A stretch of 64,000 bases of DNA from JAGPDF01 sp052035735 (GTDB lineage: Bacteria; Acidobacteriota; Thermoanaerobaculia; Multivoradales; JAGPDF01): assembly GCA_052035735.1 (NCBI GenBank), contig JBPOHI010000016.1, forward strand, positions 43,878 to 107,877. Direction: 5' to 3'. The first letter of the stretch is position 1, and each line of letters starts with the position of its first letter. The position numbers and the translations under genes were made by a program. The notes beneath the pieces are model-generated. The model searched no databases. It had not been told where the DNA came from and saw nothing but the letters and a program-made list of their open reading frames with translations. Positions 35,873 through 46,152 of the stretch are shown here, in pieces.

Positions 35873-38288
35873 TGCGCCAGGGAACCGGAACCCAGAGGGG
35901 GCTCCGTCGGCCGACCCGGGAATTCTCCCTCATTCCGGGGCCGCCATGCAAGCTCGCCCTGCAGGGCGATCGGCAACACCTCGTCCATCCATTCGACCAG
36001 ATGAATCTGCAGGACGTCGCGGACCTCTTCCGGGATGTCCTCGAGATCCTTCTCGTTCTCGCGCGGCAGGATGAGCTCGGTGATTCCGGCGCGGTAGGCG
36101 GCGAGCGCCTTGTCCTTGATGCCGCCGACCGGAAGCACCTTGCCGCGCAGCGTGATCTCGCCGGTCATCGCCAGGTCGCGCCTCACCGGCAGCTTGGTCA
36201 GCGCCGAAATCAGCGCCGTCGCCATCGTGATGCCGGCGGAAGGACCGTCCTTCGGGATCGCGCCTTCGGGCACGTGCAGGTGAACGTCGAACTTCTCGCT
36301 GAAGTCCGGATCGATACCGAAGATCTCGGCGCGGCTGCGCAGGTAGGAGACCGCCGCACGCGCAGATTCCTGCATCACCTCGCCGAGCTTGCCGGTCAGG
36401 ATGAGCTTGCCCTTGCCCTTCATCAGACCGACTTCGGTCTCGAGGATCTCGCCGCCGAATTCCGTCCAGGCAAGGCCCGTGGTGACCCCGATCTCGGGCT
36501 TCTCTTCGCGCTTCCAGGGGCGAAAGCGCGGCTTGCCGAGCAGCGACGCGATGCGCTCGGGACTCACCAGAACCTCGGCGCGCTTGCCCTCGGCGACGAC
36601 GTTGCGCGCCAGCTTCCGGCACACCGAGGCGATCTCGCGATCGAGACTGCGCACGCCGGCCTCGCGGGTGAACCCCTCGATGAGCTGGCGCAGGGCTTCA
36701 TCCTCGAACGAGACGTGCGCGGCCTCGAGGCCGTTCGCCTTGAGCTGCTTGGGCACCAGGAACTGGCTCGCGATGGCCTTCTTCTCGTTGAGCGTGTAGC
36801 CGGAGAGATTGATCACCTCCATCCGGTCGCGGAGCGGCGCCGGAATGGGATGAAGGACATTCGCCGTGGCGATGAACATCACCTTCGACAGGTCGTACTC
36901 GACGTCGAGGAAGTGATCGACGAAGGCGTGATTCTGCGCCGGATCGAGCACTTCGAGCAGAGCTGCCGACGGATCGCCGCGGAAGTCCATCGACATCTTG
37001 TCGACTTCGTCGAGCAGGAAGACCGGGTTCACCGTACCGGCCTTCTTCATCATCTGGATGATCTGCCCGGGAAAGGCGCCGATGTACGTGCGCCGGTGCC
37101 CGCGGATCTCGGCCTCGTCGCGGACTCCGCCCAACGACAGGCGGACGAACTTGCGGCCGACGGCGCGGGCGATCGAGCTCGCCAGCGAAGACTTGCCGAC
37201 GCCGGGCGGTCCGACGAAGCAGAGAATGGAGGCCGGCGTCTCGGTCGTGAGCTGACGAACCGCGAGAAACTCGAGGATCCGCTCTTTCACTTTCTGCAGC
37301 CCGAAGTGCTCGGAGTTGAGGATCTCCTCCGCCTTGCCCAGGTCCTTGAGCTCGCGGCTGGTCTTCTTCCACGGCACCGAGGCGATCCAGTCGATGTAGT
37401 TTCTCGAGACCGTGGCCTCGGCGGAGACCGGCGGCATCGCTTCGAGACGCTTCAACTCCTGCTCGGCCTTCTCCGCCACTGCCTTCGGCAGCCCCGCCTT
37501 TTCGATCTTGGCCTTGAGCTCGGCGATCTCGTCGCTGCGGTCGTCCTTCTTGCCGAGCTCCTGGTGGATCGCTTTGATCTTCTCGTTGAGGTAGTACTCT
37601 TTCTGGGCCTTCTCCATCTGCTTCTTGACCTGCACGTTGATCCGCCGGTCGAGATTCATCTTTTCCATCTCGACGTCGAGCAGATCGAGCAGGCGCTGCA
37701 GCCGCTCGTAGGGCGACAGCAGCTCGAGCATCGCCTGCTTCTCGGCGGTGGGGACGGTCAGATGGGAGGCGAGAGTGTCGGTGAGCCGGTCGGGTTCGTC
37801 GAGCTTGAGAGTCGGGAGCAGACCCTCGAAAGCGAGGTGCTGCGAGAGCTTGGCGTACTGCTCGAACGCTCCCAGTACCTTGTTGACGAACAGCTGCAGC
37901 TTCTCCGACATCGGGTACTGGATGTCGTAGGTCTCGAGGTGGCTCCAGAGCGTGCCTTCCCGCTCCTCGAAATCCATCAGCTTGCCGCGCTTCAACCCTT
38001 CGACCATCACCTTGATGTTGCCGTTGGGAAGCTTGAGGTTCTGTACGACGCGCGCCACGACACCGAAGTCGTAGAGGTCGTCGCGCATCGGCTCGTCGAC
38101 CTTGGGATCGCGCTGCGCTACCAGGAAAATCCGCTTCTCGGCCGTCGCGAGCGCGATCTCCAGCGCGTGCACCGAGCTCTCCCGGCCGACGATGAACGGC
38201 GCCATCATGTGCGGGAAGACCACCATGTCCCGCAGCGGGACCACCGGGAGGGACTCCCTGTGAGTCTCGACGAAGCTCTTGCTCACGC

Positions 38289-38292
<4 letters not shown>
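35869..38292 (-). CDS. lon: ATP-dependent protease Lon
   Basis: An 807-residue Lon protease, soluble cytoplasmic hexamer degrading damaged and regulatory proteins. Order of parts: N-terminal substrate-binding domain (SLPVVPLRDMVVFPHMMAPF onward), a helical coiled-coil arm (NVQVKKQMEKAQKEYYLNEK), AAA+ module with Walker A FVGPPGVGKSS and Walker B PVFLLDEVDKM, then the serine protease domain with catalytic Ser685 in PKDGPSAGIT and Lys728 in GGIKDKALAA, the expected 43-residue spacing. I chose the GTG at 38292 because it overlaps the clpX stop (GTGA) and gives a normal N-terminus; the longer reading to 38358 is a shadow over clpX. The tail beyond EVLPIAL is about 30 residues of linker. Confidence 0.97.
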
Positions 38293-39533
<1,241 letters not shown>

Positions 39534-39750
39534 CTCTCCTCCGAGATCGCGAGTCGCCGGCCAGCCTCTGGATGGCGATTCCGAGCGCTACAACCAACTC
39601 GACTACGCCGCTATTCCGTCTTCCGGATGGAGCCGGCCGCGGTCGTCGACGAACCCGAAAATCATAGCAGAGCCGCCGCTCCGGGCCGTTCGAGCGGACG
39701 CCCCGGACGGCTCCGCTGCCGGGCGCCCGCGGAGGGCGCGGGCACGCCGC

Positions 39751-40353
39751 TCAGCCCGCGACGGCGGTGGGCTTGCGGCGCTGCATGATCTGGTCGACGA
39801 GACCGTAGGCGACGGCCTCTTCGGCGCCGAGAATCTTGTCGCGATCGGTGTCGTCGTGGATCGTCTCTCTGGTCTTGCCGGTGTGAAAAGCGAGGATCTC
39901 GTCGATTTTGTCGCGCAGCTTGAGCAGTTCGCGGGCGTGGATCTCGATGTCGGTCGCCTGTCCCTGCATTCCCTGCGTCCACGGCTGGTGGATCAGCACG
40001 CGGCTGTTCGGCAGGACCGTTCGCTTGCCGGCCTTGCCCGCAGCGAGCAGCACGGCCGCCATCGAGGCCGCCTGTCCGATGCAGAAGGTCGCCACATCGG
40101 GCTTGATGTACTGCATCGTGTCGTAGACCGCGAGCCCTGCCGTCACCGATCCGCCGGGCGAGTTGATGTAGAGGTGGATGTCGCGCTCCGGATTCTCGGC
40201 TTCGAGAAAGAGCATCTGCGCGATCAACAGGCTCGCCACCTCGTCGTCGATCGGACGGCCGAGGAAGATGATGTTGTCCTTGAGCAGACGCGAGTAGATG
40301 TCGTACGCGCGCTCGCCGCGATTGGTCTGCTCGACGACCATCGGAATCAGCAT
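39751..40353 (-). CDS. clpP: ATP-dependent Clp protease proteolytic subunit ClpP
   Basis: A 200-residue ClpP, a serine protease that assembles as two heptameric rings and works with ClpX. It begins MLIPMVVEQTNRGERAYDIY, the usual processed N-terminal region. The catalytic triad is visible: Ser in GQAASMAA (about S97), His in VLIHQPWTQ (about H122) and Asp in the HDDTDRD stretch (about D168). Length equals the family norm. Its start is 13 bases after the stop of the trigger factor gene, the familiar tig-clpP-clpX order. Confidence 0.97.
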   Translation of the reverse strand: MLIPMVVEQTNRGERAYDIYSRLLKDNIIFLGRPIDDEVASLLIAQMLFLEAENPERDIHLYINSPGGSVTAGLAVYDTMQYIKPDVATFCIGQAASMAAVLLAAGKAGKRTVLPNSRVLIHQPWTQGMQGQATDIEIHARELLKLRDKIDEILAFHTGKTRETIHDDTDRDKILGAEEAVAYGLVDQIMQRRKPTAVAG

Positions 40354-40366
40354 GTTCGGACCCTCT

Positions 40367-41746
40367 CTAGCTCTCGTGGTCGTGCGCGTGGGAGTGCGCG
40401 TGATCGTGCTCGTGCTCGTGGGCTGGCGCCGGTTCGGACTCGCCGAGCAGCCGGCGGACGGTCTTCTCGCGGCGCATCTGCGCGCGCAGCCCGGCGAGCT
40501 GACCGCCCTCGTCGAGCCTCTGGCGCAGCGCCGGAGTCGGAATCCCCTGGGCGCGGGCGAGGAGGGCCAGGGCCTGCTCGAACTCCTCTTCTCCTACCTC
40601 GATCTTCTCCTGCGCCGAGATCGCATCGAGCAGCAGACGCGCCTTGACGCGGCGCTCCGCCTGGGGCTTCGCCTGTTCGCCGAGCCGCTGCCAGTCGAGG
40701 CCGGCTCCTTCGAGATCGACGCCGCGCCGCGCCAGATTCTCGGCGTAATCGCGCAGCAGTTCGTCGACTTCTCGATGCACGACGCCGTCCGGGAGGGGAA
40801 TCGGATGCCGTTCGGTCAGTTGATCGAGCATCGCGGTCTCGCGTTGACGCAGGGCGTCGTCGCGCTTGGCGTTGCCGATCCGCCGAGAGATGTCGGCTTC
40901 GAGCTCGGCGACAGAAGAGAACTTCCCCAGATGGGCGGCAAAGGCGTCGTCGAGCGGCGGCAGGATCGGCTCGGAGAGCTCGACCAGGCGCACTTCGAAG
41001 CTGCGCTCGACGGCGGGCTCGGCCGGGGCATCTGGGCGCAGGTCGCCCTCTTCGCGCTCGGAGCGAGGAGCGGCCGGCTCCTTGCGCGTGAAGCGCGAGC
41101 CCTGCCCGACGCTCAATCCCGCGACCGCCAGGGAGATCTCTTCCCAGATCTGCGGCGAGCCGACTTCGATGTCGACCGTCTGCGCTTCGGCGACAACCTC
41201 GCTCGCGCCGTCTGCCGCAGGCGGCACGACCGGCTTGAGCTCGATCTTGGCCCGGTCGCCGGTGGCGGCAGGACGAGCGGCGGGCTTCCATTCGGCGTGG
41301 CGCAGGCGGAGGTCGGCGATCGCGGTCGTGACCTCCTCGGCGGTCGCAGCGACCGGCGGGGTGGGCAGACTGAAGTCCTTGTAGTTGCGCAGCTCGATCT
41401 CCGGGCGAACCTCGACGCGAGCGATGAACGTCATGCCGGCACCGGATTCGACCTTCGCCATCTCGACTTCGGGCGCGAGCAGCGGATCGATGCCTTTCTC
41501 CGCCACCGCCTGGCGGAAGTACCGCGGCACCAGGCGCTCCACGACTTCCCGGCGGATGTCGTCGCCGAAGTGGCGCTGCACCAGACTCTGCGGCACCTTG
41601 CCCTTGCGGAAACCGGGCAGACTCGCCTTGCGGCCGAACTCGCCCAGGACGCGCGCCGTCTCGGCATCGACGGCCGGCGCGGGAATTTCGATCTTCAGCT
41701 CCTTACGGCACGGCCCGATCTCTTCCACATTCAGCACGACGCTCAT
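40367..41746 (-). CDS. tig: trigger factor with histidine-rich C-terminal tail
   Basis: A 459-residue ribosome-bound chaperone and peptidyl-prolyl isomerase. The ribosome-binding domain has SLPGFRKGKVPQSLVQRHFG (the GFRKGK signature), the central PPIase-like domain is altered by a Pro/Ala/Glu-rich insertion, and the helical substrate-binding arms form the C-terminal half. The last 17 residues are HEHEHDHAHSHAHDHES, eight histidines alternating with acidic or small residues (H443-H457), reminiscent of the metal-binding tail of SlyD and unusual for trigger factor. I chose ATG 41746; the longer reading runs through the tRNA-Leu gene. Confidence 0.95.
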   Translation of the reverse strand: MSVVLNVEEIGPCRKELKIEIPAPAVDAETARVLGEFGRKASLPGFRKGKVPQSLVQRHFGDDIRREVVERLVPRYFRQAVAEKGIDPLLAPEVEMAKVESGAGMTFIARVEVRPEIELRNYKDFSLPTPPVAATAEEVTTAIADLRLRHAEWKPAARPAATGDRAKIELKPVVPPAADGASEVVAEAQTVDIEVGSPQIWEEISLAVAGLSVGQGSRFTRKEPAAPRSEREEGDLRPDAPAEPAVERSFEVRLVELSEPILPPLDDAFAAHLGKFSSVAELEADISRRIGNAKRDDALRQRETAMLDQLTERHPIPLPDGVVHREVDELLRDYAENLARRGVDLEGAGLDWQRLGEQAKPQAERRVKARLLLDAISAQEKIEVGEEEFEQALALLARAQGIPTPALRQRLDEGGQLAGLRAQMRREKTVRRLLGESEPAPAHEHEHDHAHSHAHDHES

Positions 41747-41776
41747 CGGCGATCTCTGTCCTTGGGGCGGTTGAAA

Positions 41777-41865
41777 TGGTGCGAAAGGGGGGACTCGAAC
41801 CCCCAACCCGATCGCTCGGGACTAGATCCTAAGTCTAGCGCGTATACCAGTTCCGCCACTTTCGC
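41777..41865 (-). tRNA. tRNA-Leu (anticodon TAG)
   Basis: An 89-base tRNA gene including an encoded CCA end. The seven-pair acceptor stem is GCGAAAG with CTTTCGC, the anticodon arm reads CTAGA-CTTAGGA-TCTAG with anticodon TAG, the long variable arm expected of leucine tRNA is present (CCCGAGCGATCGGG) and the T arm GGGGG-TTCGAGT-CCCCC is perfect. It reads CUN leucine codons. It lies between tig and tRNA-Lys on the same strand. Confidence 0.95.
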
Positions 41866-41908
41866 GAGAGCGGGATCCGAGCACTGGGGAGGCGAGAGGA
41901 GTGGGCGA

Positions 41909-41983
41909 TGGTGAGCCGCGTAGGACTTGAACCTACAACCCGCAGATTAAGAGTCTGCTGCTCTACCATTGAGCTAGCGGCCC
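41909..41983 (-). tRNA. tRNA-Lys (anticodon CTT)
   Basis: A 75-base tRNA gene with encoded CCA. The acceptor stem GGGCCGC pairs with GCGGCTC, with one G-U pair at position 2. The D arm AGCTCAATGGTAGAGCA, anticodon arm CAGACTCTTAATCTG with anticodon CTT, and T arm GTAGG-TTCAAGT-CCTAC are all standard. It reads AAG lysine codons, the favoured lysine codon in GC-rich genomes. It is 43 bases upstream of tRNA-Leu and probably shares its transcript. Confidence 0.95.
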
Positions 41984-42068
41984 CTCTTGAACGAAAAATA
42001 TAGCGGACGAAGCGCGTCGCTGGCAAGACCCCGCATTCCGCAGCTCGGGGCGACCGCCTGCCGAGGGC

Positions 42069-42326
42069 TCATCCGCCCTGCACGAAACGGACGATCTCGA
42101 TGCTGTCGCCCGGCCTCACAGCGGCGCCGGCGAGGTACGCGCGGCGCACGATCTCGCCGTTCACTTCCACGGCAACCGCCCGCGGGTCGCAACCCACCGA
42201 CTCCACGAGCTGCTGCAGCGTCTCGATGGAATTCGGAATCCGGTGCGGCGCACCGTTGAGCCGGATCTCGCGCTCGCCCACGACCGCGGGCTCCTCGGCA
42301 GCGGAGGGAACCGGGAGCGACGTCAC
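42069..42326 (-). CDS. thiS: sulfur carrier protein ThiS
   Basis: An 85-residue ubiquitin-like protein ending in VQGG, the C-terminal Gly-Gly that carries sulfur as thiocarboxylate for thiazole synthesis. The body REIRLNGAPHRIPNSIETLQ, with VAVEVNGEIVRRAYL and PGDSIEIVRFV, matches the beta-grasp pattern of ThiS more than MoaD. Most ThiS proteins have about 66 residues, so the first 15 may not be translated; a second GTG at 42281, preceded by GAGGAG, gives 70 residues. I kept the GTG at 42326 because it overlaps the preceding stop (GTGA). No thiG, thiF or thiH gene is next to it in this window. Confidence 0.8.
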   Translation of the reverse strand: MTSLPVPSAAEEPAVVGEREIRLNGAPHRIPNSIETLQQLVESVGCDPRAVAVEVNGEIVRRAYLAGAAVRPGDSIEIVRFVQGG

Positions 42327-43162
42327 AGCAGCTGCTTGATCTCGGCGCGGCCGAGGTCGGAAGCGCCGGAGATGACGAGGGCGGCCGAACCGCGCGCGAA
42401 GGCCGGGACGTCGAGTCGCATCTCCACGGCACCGAGATCGTCCGTCTCGCCGATCATCAGCGTGCGCGGATCGGCGACGGTCGACAGCATCTTGACCGAG
42501 ACCTGCACTCCGGCGATGGGCAGCCCGCTCTTCGAAGAGTAGGCGCGCAAGGTGAGGATGTTGATCCTGCCGGGCTGAATGTCCTCCTGTCCGTCCAGCG
42601 CCAGCACGAGCTGCTCGTGCTCGGCCTCGGTCGAGAGGTACTCGAGGATCACCTGGTCGAGCGTCGGGCCCTCGTCGGAATCGTCGAGATCCGGCAGCTC
42701 GGGAACTCCCGAAAGGTCGGTCAGCGGCGGCAGCCCTTCGAGAGGCCTGAATTCCGGCGGCAGACCCTGCTCCGCCGTATCGCGAGCGCCGACCGGAATG
42801 GCGCCGGTCTGCACGATGGTCTGAGCATGCGTTTCGGGCGACTCGTGTCGCGCGGTCGCCTCGGCGGCGGTCTTCGGCGCCTCGCTCCCCGGCTTCTTCA
42901 GCCCCTCGAGCTTGCCGTCGAAGCGGCCGGCGCGGATGGCCGCGACGATGGTGCGGTGTTGGTGGTCCATGAGGGCGGCGATCTCGGGATCGCCCTTGCC
43001 CTGTTCGAGCAGCCCGGAATAGCTCGATCGCTTGGTGGCGACGACACGCCCGGCGACGTAGACGACACTTTCGATGAACGGATTCCCGCGTCCCTTGTCC
43101 TCGGTCTGGACATGGACTACCGTCTCTACGTGACGAACGTCAGTGTTGTATCCGGTGATCAT
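42323..43162 (-). CDS. unrecognised protein, possibly secreted-protein associated or structural
   Basis: A 279-residue protein that I do not recognise. There is no signal peptide or membrane segment. The N-terminal 90 residues (VETVVHVQTEDKGRGNPFIE, VVATKRSSYSGLL, DHQHRTIVAAIRAGRFD) look like a compact domain and are followed by a Pro/Ala/Glu-rich linker (about residues 95-160). The last 110 residues, from about TLDQVILEYLSTEAEHE, include LRAYSSKSGLPIAGVQVSVK and DDLGAVEMRLDVP, which resemble a carboxypeptidase-regulatory or transthyretin-like beta-sandwich. Its stop overlaps the thiS GTG. The start is divergent from the enoyl-CoA hydratase gene, with a 15-base palindrome in the intergenic region. 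Confidence 0.7.
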   Translation of the reverse strand: MITGYNTDVRHVETVVHVQTEDKGRGNPFIESVVYVAGRVVATKRSSYSGLLEQGKGDPEIAALMDHQHRTIVAAIRAGRFDGKLEGLKKPGSEAPKTAAEATARHESPETHAQTIVQTGAIPVGARDTAEQGLPPEFRPLEGLPPLTDLSGVPELPDLDDSDEGPTLDQVILEYLSTEAEHEQLVLALDGQEDIQPGRINILTLRAYSSKSGLPIAGVQVSVKMLSTVADPRTLMIGETDDLGAVEMRLDVPAFARGSAALVISGASDLGRAEIKQLL

Positions 43163-43191
43163 GATTGAACTGCGGCCGCTCGCGGCATTGT

Positions 43192-43206
43192 AGGAAGGCC
43201 CTTCCT
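43192..43206. promoter_or_regulatory. 15-base palindrome in a divergent promoter region
   Basis: AGGAAGG-C-CCTTCCT is a perfect inverted repeat with 7-base arms, located in the 172-base gap between the unrecognised gene read to the left and the enoyl-CoA hydratase gene read to the right. Its position suits an operator for a dimeric regulator of either gene, but it could be chance in GC-rich DNA; no known regulator is recognised. Confidence 0.3.
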
Positions 43207-43334
43207 CGCGGTCAAGGCGGCGGTGGACGCTCCCCCGGGCCCGTGCGAGAATCGCCCCGACGCACTCTACCCTGCCTTGCGAGAGCCCGGCCGGAATCAG
43301 CCCTAAAGACCCTTAGAACCCAGGAGACTCAGCA

Positions 43335-44156
43335 ATGTCGCAGAACGCCCCCACGCCCGAAGGCAGCGCCGCCCGCACCTTGGTGCACTACGAAGTCCGC
43401 GACGGCGTCGCTTACCTCAAGCTCGACGATCCGCCGGCCAACACCTACACGCACGAGATGATGAAGCAGATCGACGAGAACATCATCAAGGCGCGCTTCG
43501 ACAAGGACGTCCACGTGATCGTGCTCACCGGCGCGGGCGAGAAGATGTTCTGCGCCGGCGCCAACATCAACATGCTCAAGGCGTCCGACCCCTACTTCAA
43601 GTACTTCTTCTGCCTGCACGCCAACGAGACCCTGTCGCGTCTCGAGCAGACGCCGAAGCTGGTGATCGCGGCCCTGAACGGCAATACCGTCGGCGGCGGC
43701 CTCGAGATCGCCATGGCCGCGGACCTTCGCCTGGCGCGGAAGAACGGCGGCAAGGTCGGCCTGCCCGAAGTCTCGCTCGGAGTGTTGCCGGGCACCGGCG
43801 GCACGCAGCGCCTGGTGCGAATCGTCGGCAAGAGCCGGGCGATCGAGCTGATGGTCACCGGGCGGCTGTTCTCCTTCGAGGACGCACTGGGCTACGGCAT
43901 CATCGACTCGATCCTCGAAGGTGACGACTTCATGGGTCAGGTGCATGAATACGCCAAACAGTTCTGCCCGCCCAACAAGGCGGCAAAGGCGGTCGGTCGC
44001 ATCAAGCGCGCGGTGCAGTCCGGCGCCGAGATTCCGTTCGAGTCCGCGATGACCCTCGAGCGCGAGTTGCAGCAGCAGCTCTTCCAGAGCGACGACGCCA
44101 AGGAAGGGCTCGCCGCTTACGTCGAGAAGCGCACGCCGCAATTCACCGCCAAGTGA
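43335..44156 (+). CDS. enoyl-CoA hydratase/isomerase (crotonase family)
   Basis: A 273-residue crotonase. The oxyanion and CoA-binding motif is CAGANINML, catalytic glutamates are expected in GNTVGGGLEIAMAADLRLA and in GLPEVSLGVLPGTGGTQRL, and the C-terminal EGLAAYVEKRTPQF is a family hallmark. It should hydrate 2-enoyl-CoA in beta-oxidation-type chemistry; the substrate is unclear. AGGAG precedes the ATG. Its stop overlaps the thiolase start (TGATG), so the two are one unit and head the CoA-thioester region extending to 57 kb. Confidence 0.92.
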   Translation: MSQNAPTPEGSAARTLVHYEVRDGVAYLKLDDPPANTYTHEMMKQIDENIIKARFDKDVHVIVLTGAGEKMFCAGANINMLKASDPYFKYFFCLHANETLSRLEQTPKLVIAALNGNTVGGGLEIAMAADLRLARKNGGKVGLPEVSLGVLPGTGGTQRLVRIVGKSRAIELMVTGRLFSFEDALGYGIIDSILEGDDFMGQVHEYAKQFCPPNKAAKAVGRIKRAVQSGAEIPFESAMTLERELQQQLFQSDDAKEGLAAYVEKRTPQFTAK

Positions 44157-45376
44157 TGACGCTCGGTCCGGCGGGCGCGCAACGTCGAGCGGGTGGACGC
44201 CTGGCGCTCGTCGCCCCGGTGAGAACGCCGATCGGCAAGTTCGGCGGCGCTCTCGCCGGCCTCTCCGCAGCCGACCTCGGCACGCACGCCGCGGCCGCCT
44301 GCCTGAGGCGCGCCGGCCTCGACCCGGCGCGGATCGACCAGGTGATCTTCGGCCACGGCCGGCAGGCCAACGGCGGTCCGAACAGCGCCCGCCAGATCTC
44401 TTTCCGCGCCGGTATTCCGGTCGAGCGCCCCGCCTTTACCGTCAACCAGGCCTGCGGCTCGGGCCTGCAGGCGATGCTCTCCGCGGCGCGCACCATCCTC
44501 CTCGGCGAGGCGGAGATCATCCTCGCCGGCGGCACGGAGAGCATGTCGAACACGCCCTATCTGCTGCCGCGAGCCCGCTGGGGCTACCGTCTGGGCAGCG
44601 ACGAGATCGTCGACGGCATGTACAAGGACGGCTTCAACGATCCGCTCTCCGGCCTGATCATGGGCGAGACCGCCGAGGAGCTCGCGACAGAGACCGGCGT
44701 GACCCGCGAAGCCGCGGATCTCTACGCCGTCGAGACCCAACGGCGTTGCGAGGCGGCGCGCGCGAGCGGCCGCTTCGTGGCCGAAATCGAGCCGGTCCGC
44801 CTTCCCGGCAGGAAAGGCGAGACGGTCGTCGCCGCCGACGAGCATCCGCGCGACGGCGTGACCCTCGAGTCGCTCGCCAAGATGCCGGCGGTCTTCCGCA
44901 AGGGGGGAACGGTGACGGCGGCGAACGCCTCCGGCATCACCGATGGCGCCGCGGCGCTCCTGGTCGCCAGCGAGGCGGCGATCGCAGACCTCGGCCTGCG
45001 GCCGGCGGGGTACCTCCTCGACTGGGAAGTTGTCGGCGTCGATCCGAGAATCATGGGCATCGGCCCGGTACCGGCGACGCTCCGCCTGCTGCAACGCAAC
45101 GGCCTCGATTTCGCCGACATCGAAGCCGTGGAGCTCAACGAAGCGTTCGCCTCGCAGGCGCTCGCCTGCCTCGCCCAGCTGCCGTTCGACTCTGCGCGAG
45201 TCAACCCCGACGGCGGCGCCATCGCCCTCGGCCATCCGATCGGCGCTACCGGAGCGCGCATCGTCGTGACGCTGCTCGCCGGCATGGCGGAGCGCGGTCA
45301 GCGCCTCGGGGTTGCCACGCTCTGCATCTCCGGCGGCATGGGTATCGCGGTCCTCCTCGAACGGGCGTCTTCCTGA
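44156..45376 (+). CDS. acetyl-CoA C-acyltransferase (thiolase)
   Basis: A 406-residue thiolase, which cleaves 3-oxoacyl-CoA with CoA. Catalytic residues are visible: nucleophile Cys in VNQACGSGLQAM, His in LGHPIGATGARI and Cys in TLCISGGMGIAV; the NEAF motif is also present. I chose ATG 44156; a GTG three bases earlier would add one Met. The gene is coupled to the upstream crotonase gene through TGATG. Together they can carry out hydration and thiolysis steps of a beta-oxidation-like route, with a 3-hydroxyacyl-CoA dehydrogenase needed from elsewhere. Confidence 0.94.
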   Translation: MTLGPAGAQRRAGGRLALVAPVRTPIGKFGGALAGLSAADLGTHAAAACLRRAGLDPARIDQVIFGHGRQANGGPNSARQISFRAGIPVERPAFTVNQACGSGLQAMLSAARTILLGEAEIILAGGTESMSNTPYLLPRARWGYRLGSDEIVDGMYKDGFNDPLSGLIMGETAEELATETGVTREAADLYAVETQRRCEAARASGRFVAEIEPVRLPGRKGETVVAADEHPRDGVTLESLAKMPAVFRKGGTVTAANASGITDGAAALLVASEAAIADLGLRPAGYLLDWEVVGVDPRIMGIGPVPATLRLLQRNGLDFADIEAVELNEAFASQALACLAQLPFDSARVNPDGGAIALGHPIGATGARIVVTLLAGMAERGQRLGVATLCISGGMGIAVLLERASS

Positions 45377-45390
45377 GATCGGAGTCCGGC

Positions 45391-46152
45391 GTGCCGAAAG
45401 TCGTCGTCGCCTACATCAAGGAAGACAAGGTCGCGCCGTACCTCGAGGCGCTGGCAACGGTCGGCATCGCCGAGCACGACATCTTCCGCGCCACGCCGCG
45501 CAGGACCGCGAGCGTGGACCTCCACGCCCTCCTTGCCCGCGCCGACGGACTGTTGCTCACCGGGGGCGCCGATATCCAGCCCTGCCTCTACGGCGAGGCA
45601 CGCCTCCGCGGCGCGAATCTCGACAGGCCGGTGCCGGACCGCGATCAGCTGGAGTGGGATCTGCTGGTCGAAGCCCGGGCGCACCGCACGCCGGTCTTCG
45701 GCATCTGTCGCGGACACCAGATGCTGAACGTCTTTCAGGGCGGAACGCTCTTCCAGGACATCGAGTTGCAGACCGGCCACCAGGGGCACGACAATTTCAT
45801 CGATCGCGGCTTTGCTCTCGATCACCTGGCGCACGACGTCGTGTCGACCGGGATCGCGCACCCGTTCGCGGCCCGCCTCGAACGATGCGGACATCCGGCC
45901 GTCAACAGCCGCCACCACCAGGCGGTGAAGACGCCCGGACGAGGCCTCGTCGCCGCGGCCGTGGCCGCCGACGGGACGATCGAAGCCACCGTCGCGCCGG
46001 ATCCGGAATGGTGGATCGCGTCGGTGCAATGGCACCCCGAGAATCTCGTCGAGCAGCCGTTCCACCGCGGCCTGTTCGAGGACTTCCGCGAGGCGGCCGC
46101 AGCTTTCGCCGCGCGCCGCGAAGCGCGCCTCTCCACCGGAGCGATGCGATGA
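45391..46152 (+). CDS. class I glutamine-amidotransferase-like hydrolase (peptidase C26, PuuD-like)
   Basis: A 253-residue hydrolase of the gamma-glutamyl-GABA hydrolase type. The nucleophile Cys is in VFGICRGHQMLNV, the catalytic His and Glu in SVQWHPENL, and LLLTGGADIQPCLYGE is the strand before the nucleophile elbow. Such enzymes cut gamma-glutamyl amide bonds. The GTG start at 45391 has GGAG seven bases before it; the longer reading continues into the thiolase gene. It is 14 bases after thiolase and its stop overlaps the next crotonase start (ATGA), so it belongs to the operon, an unusual neighbour for beta-oxidation genes. Confidence 0.87.
   Translation: MPKVVVAYIKEDKVAPYLEALATVGIAEHDIFRATPRRTASVDLHALLARADGLLLTGGADIQPCLYGEARLRGANLDRPVPDRDQLEWDLLVEARAHRTPVFGICRGHQMLNVFQGGTLFQDIELQTGHQGHDNFIDRGFALDHLAHDVVSTGIAHPFAARLERCGHPAVNSRHHQAVKTPGRGLVAAAVAADGTIEATVAPDPEWWIASVQWHPENLVEQPFHRGLFEDFREAAAAFAARREARLSTGAMR

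Noticed and set aside
41747..41806. N-terminal extension of trigger factor (VRVPPFAPFQPP)
   Set aside because: The extension is a translation of the tRNA-Leu 3' end, a common artefact.
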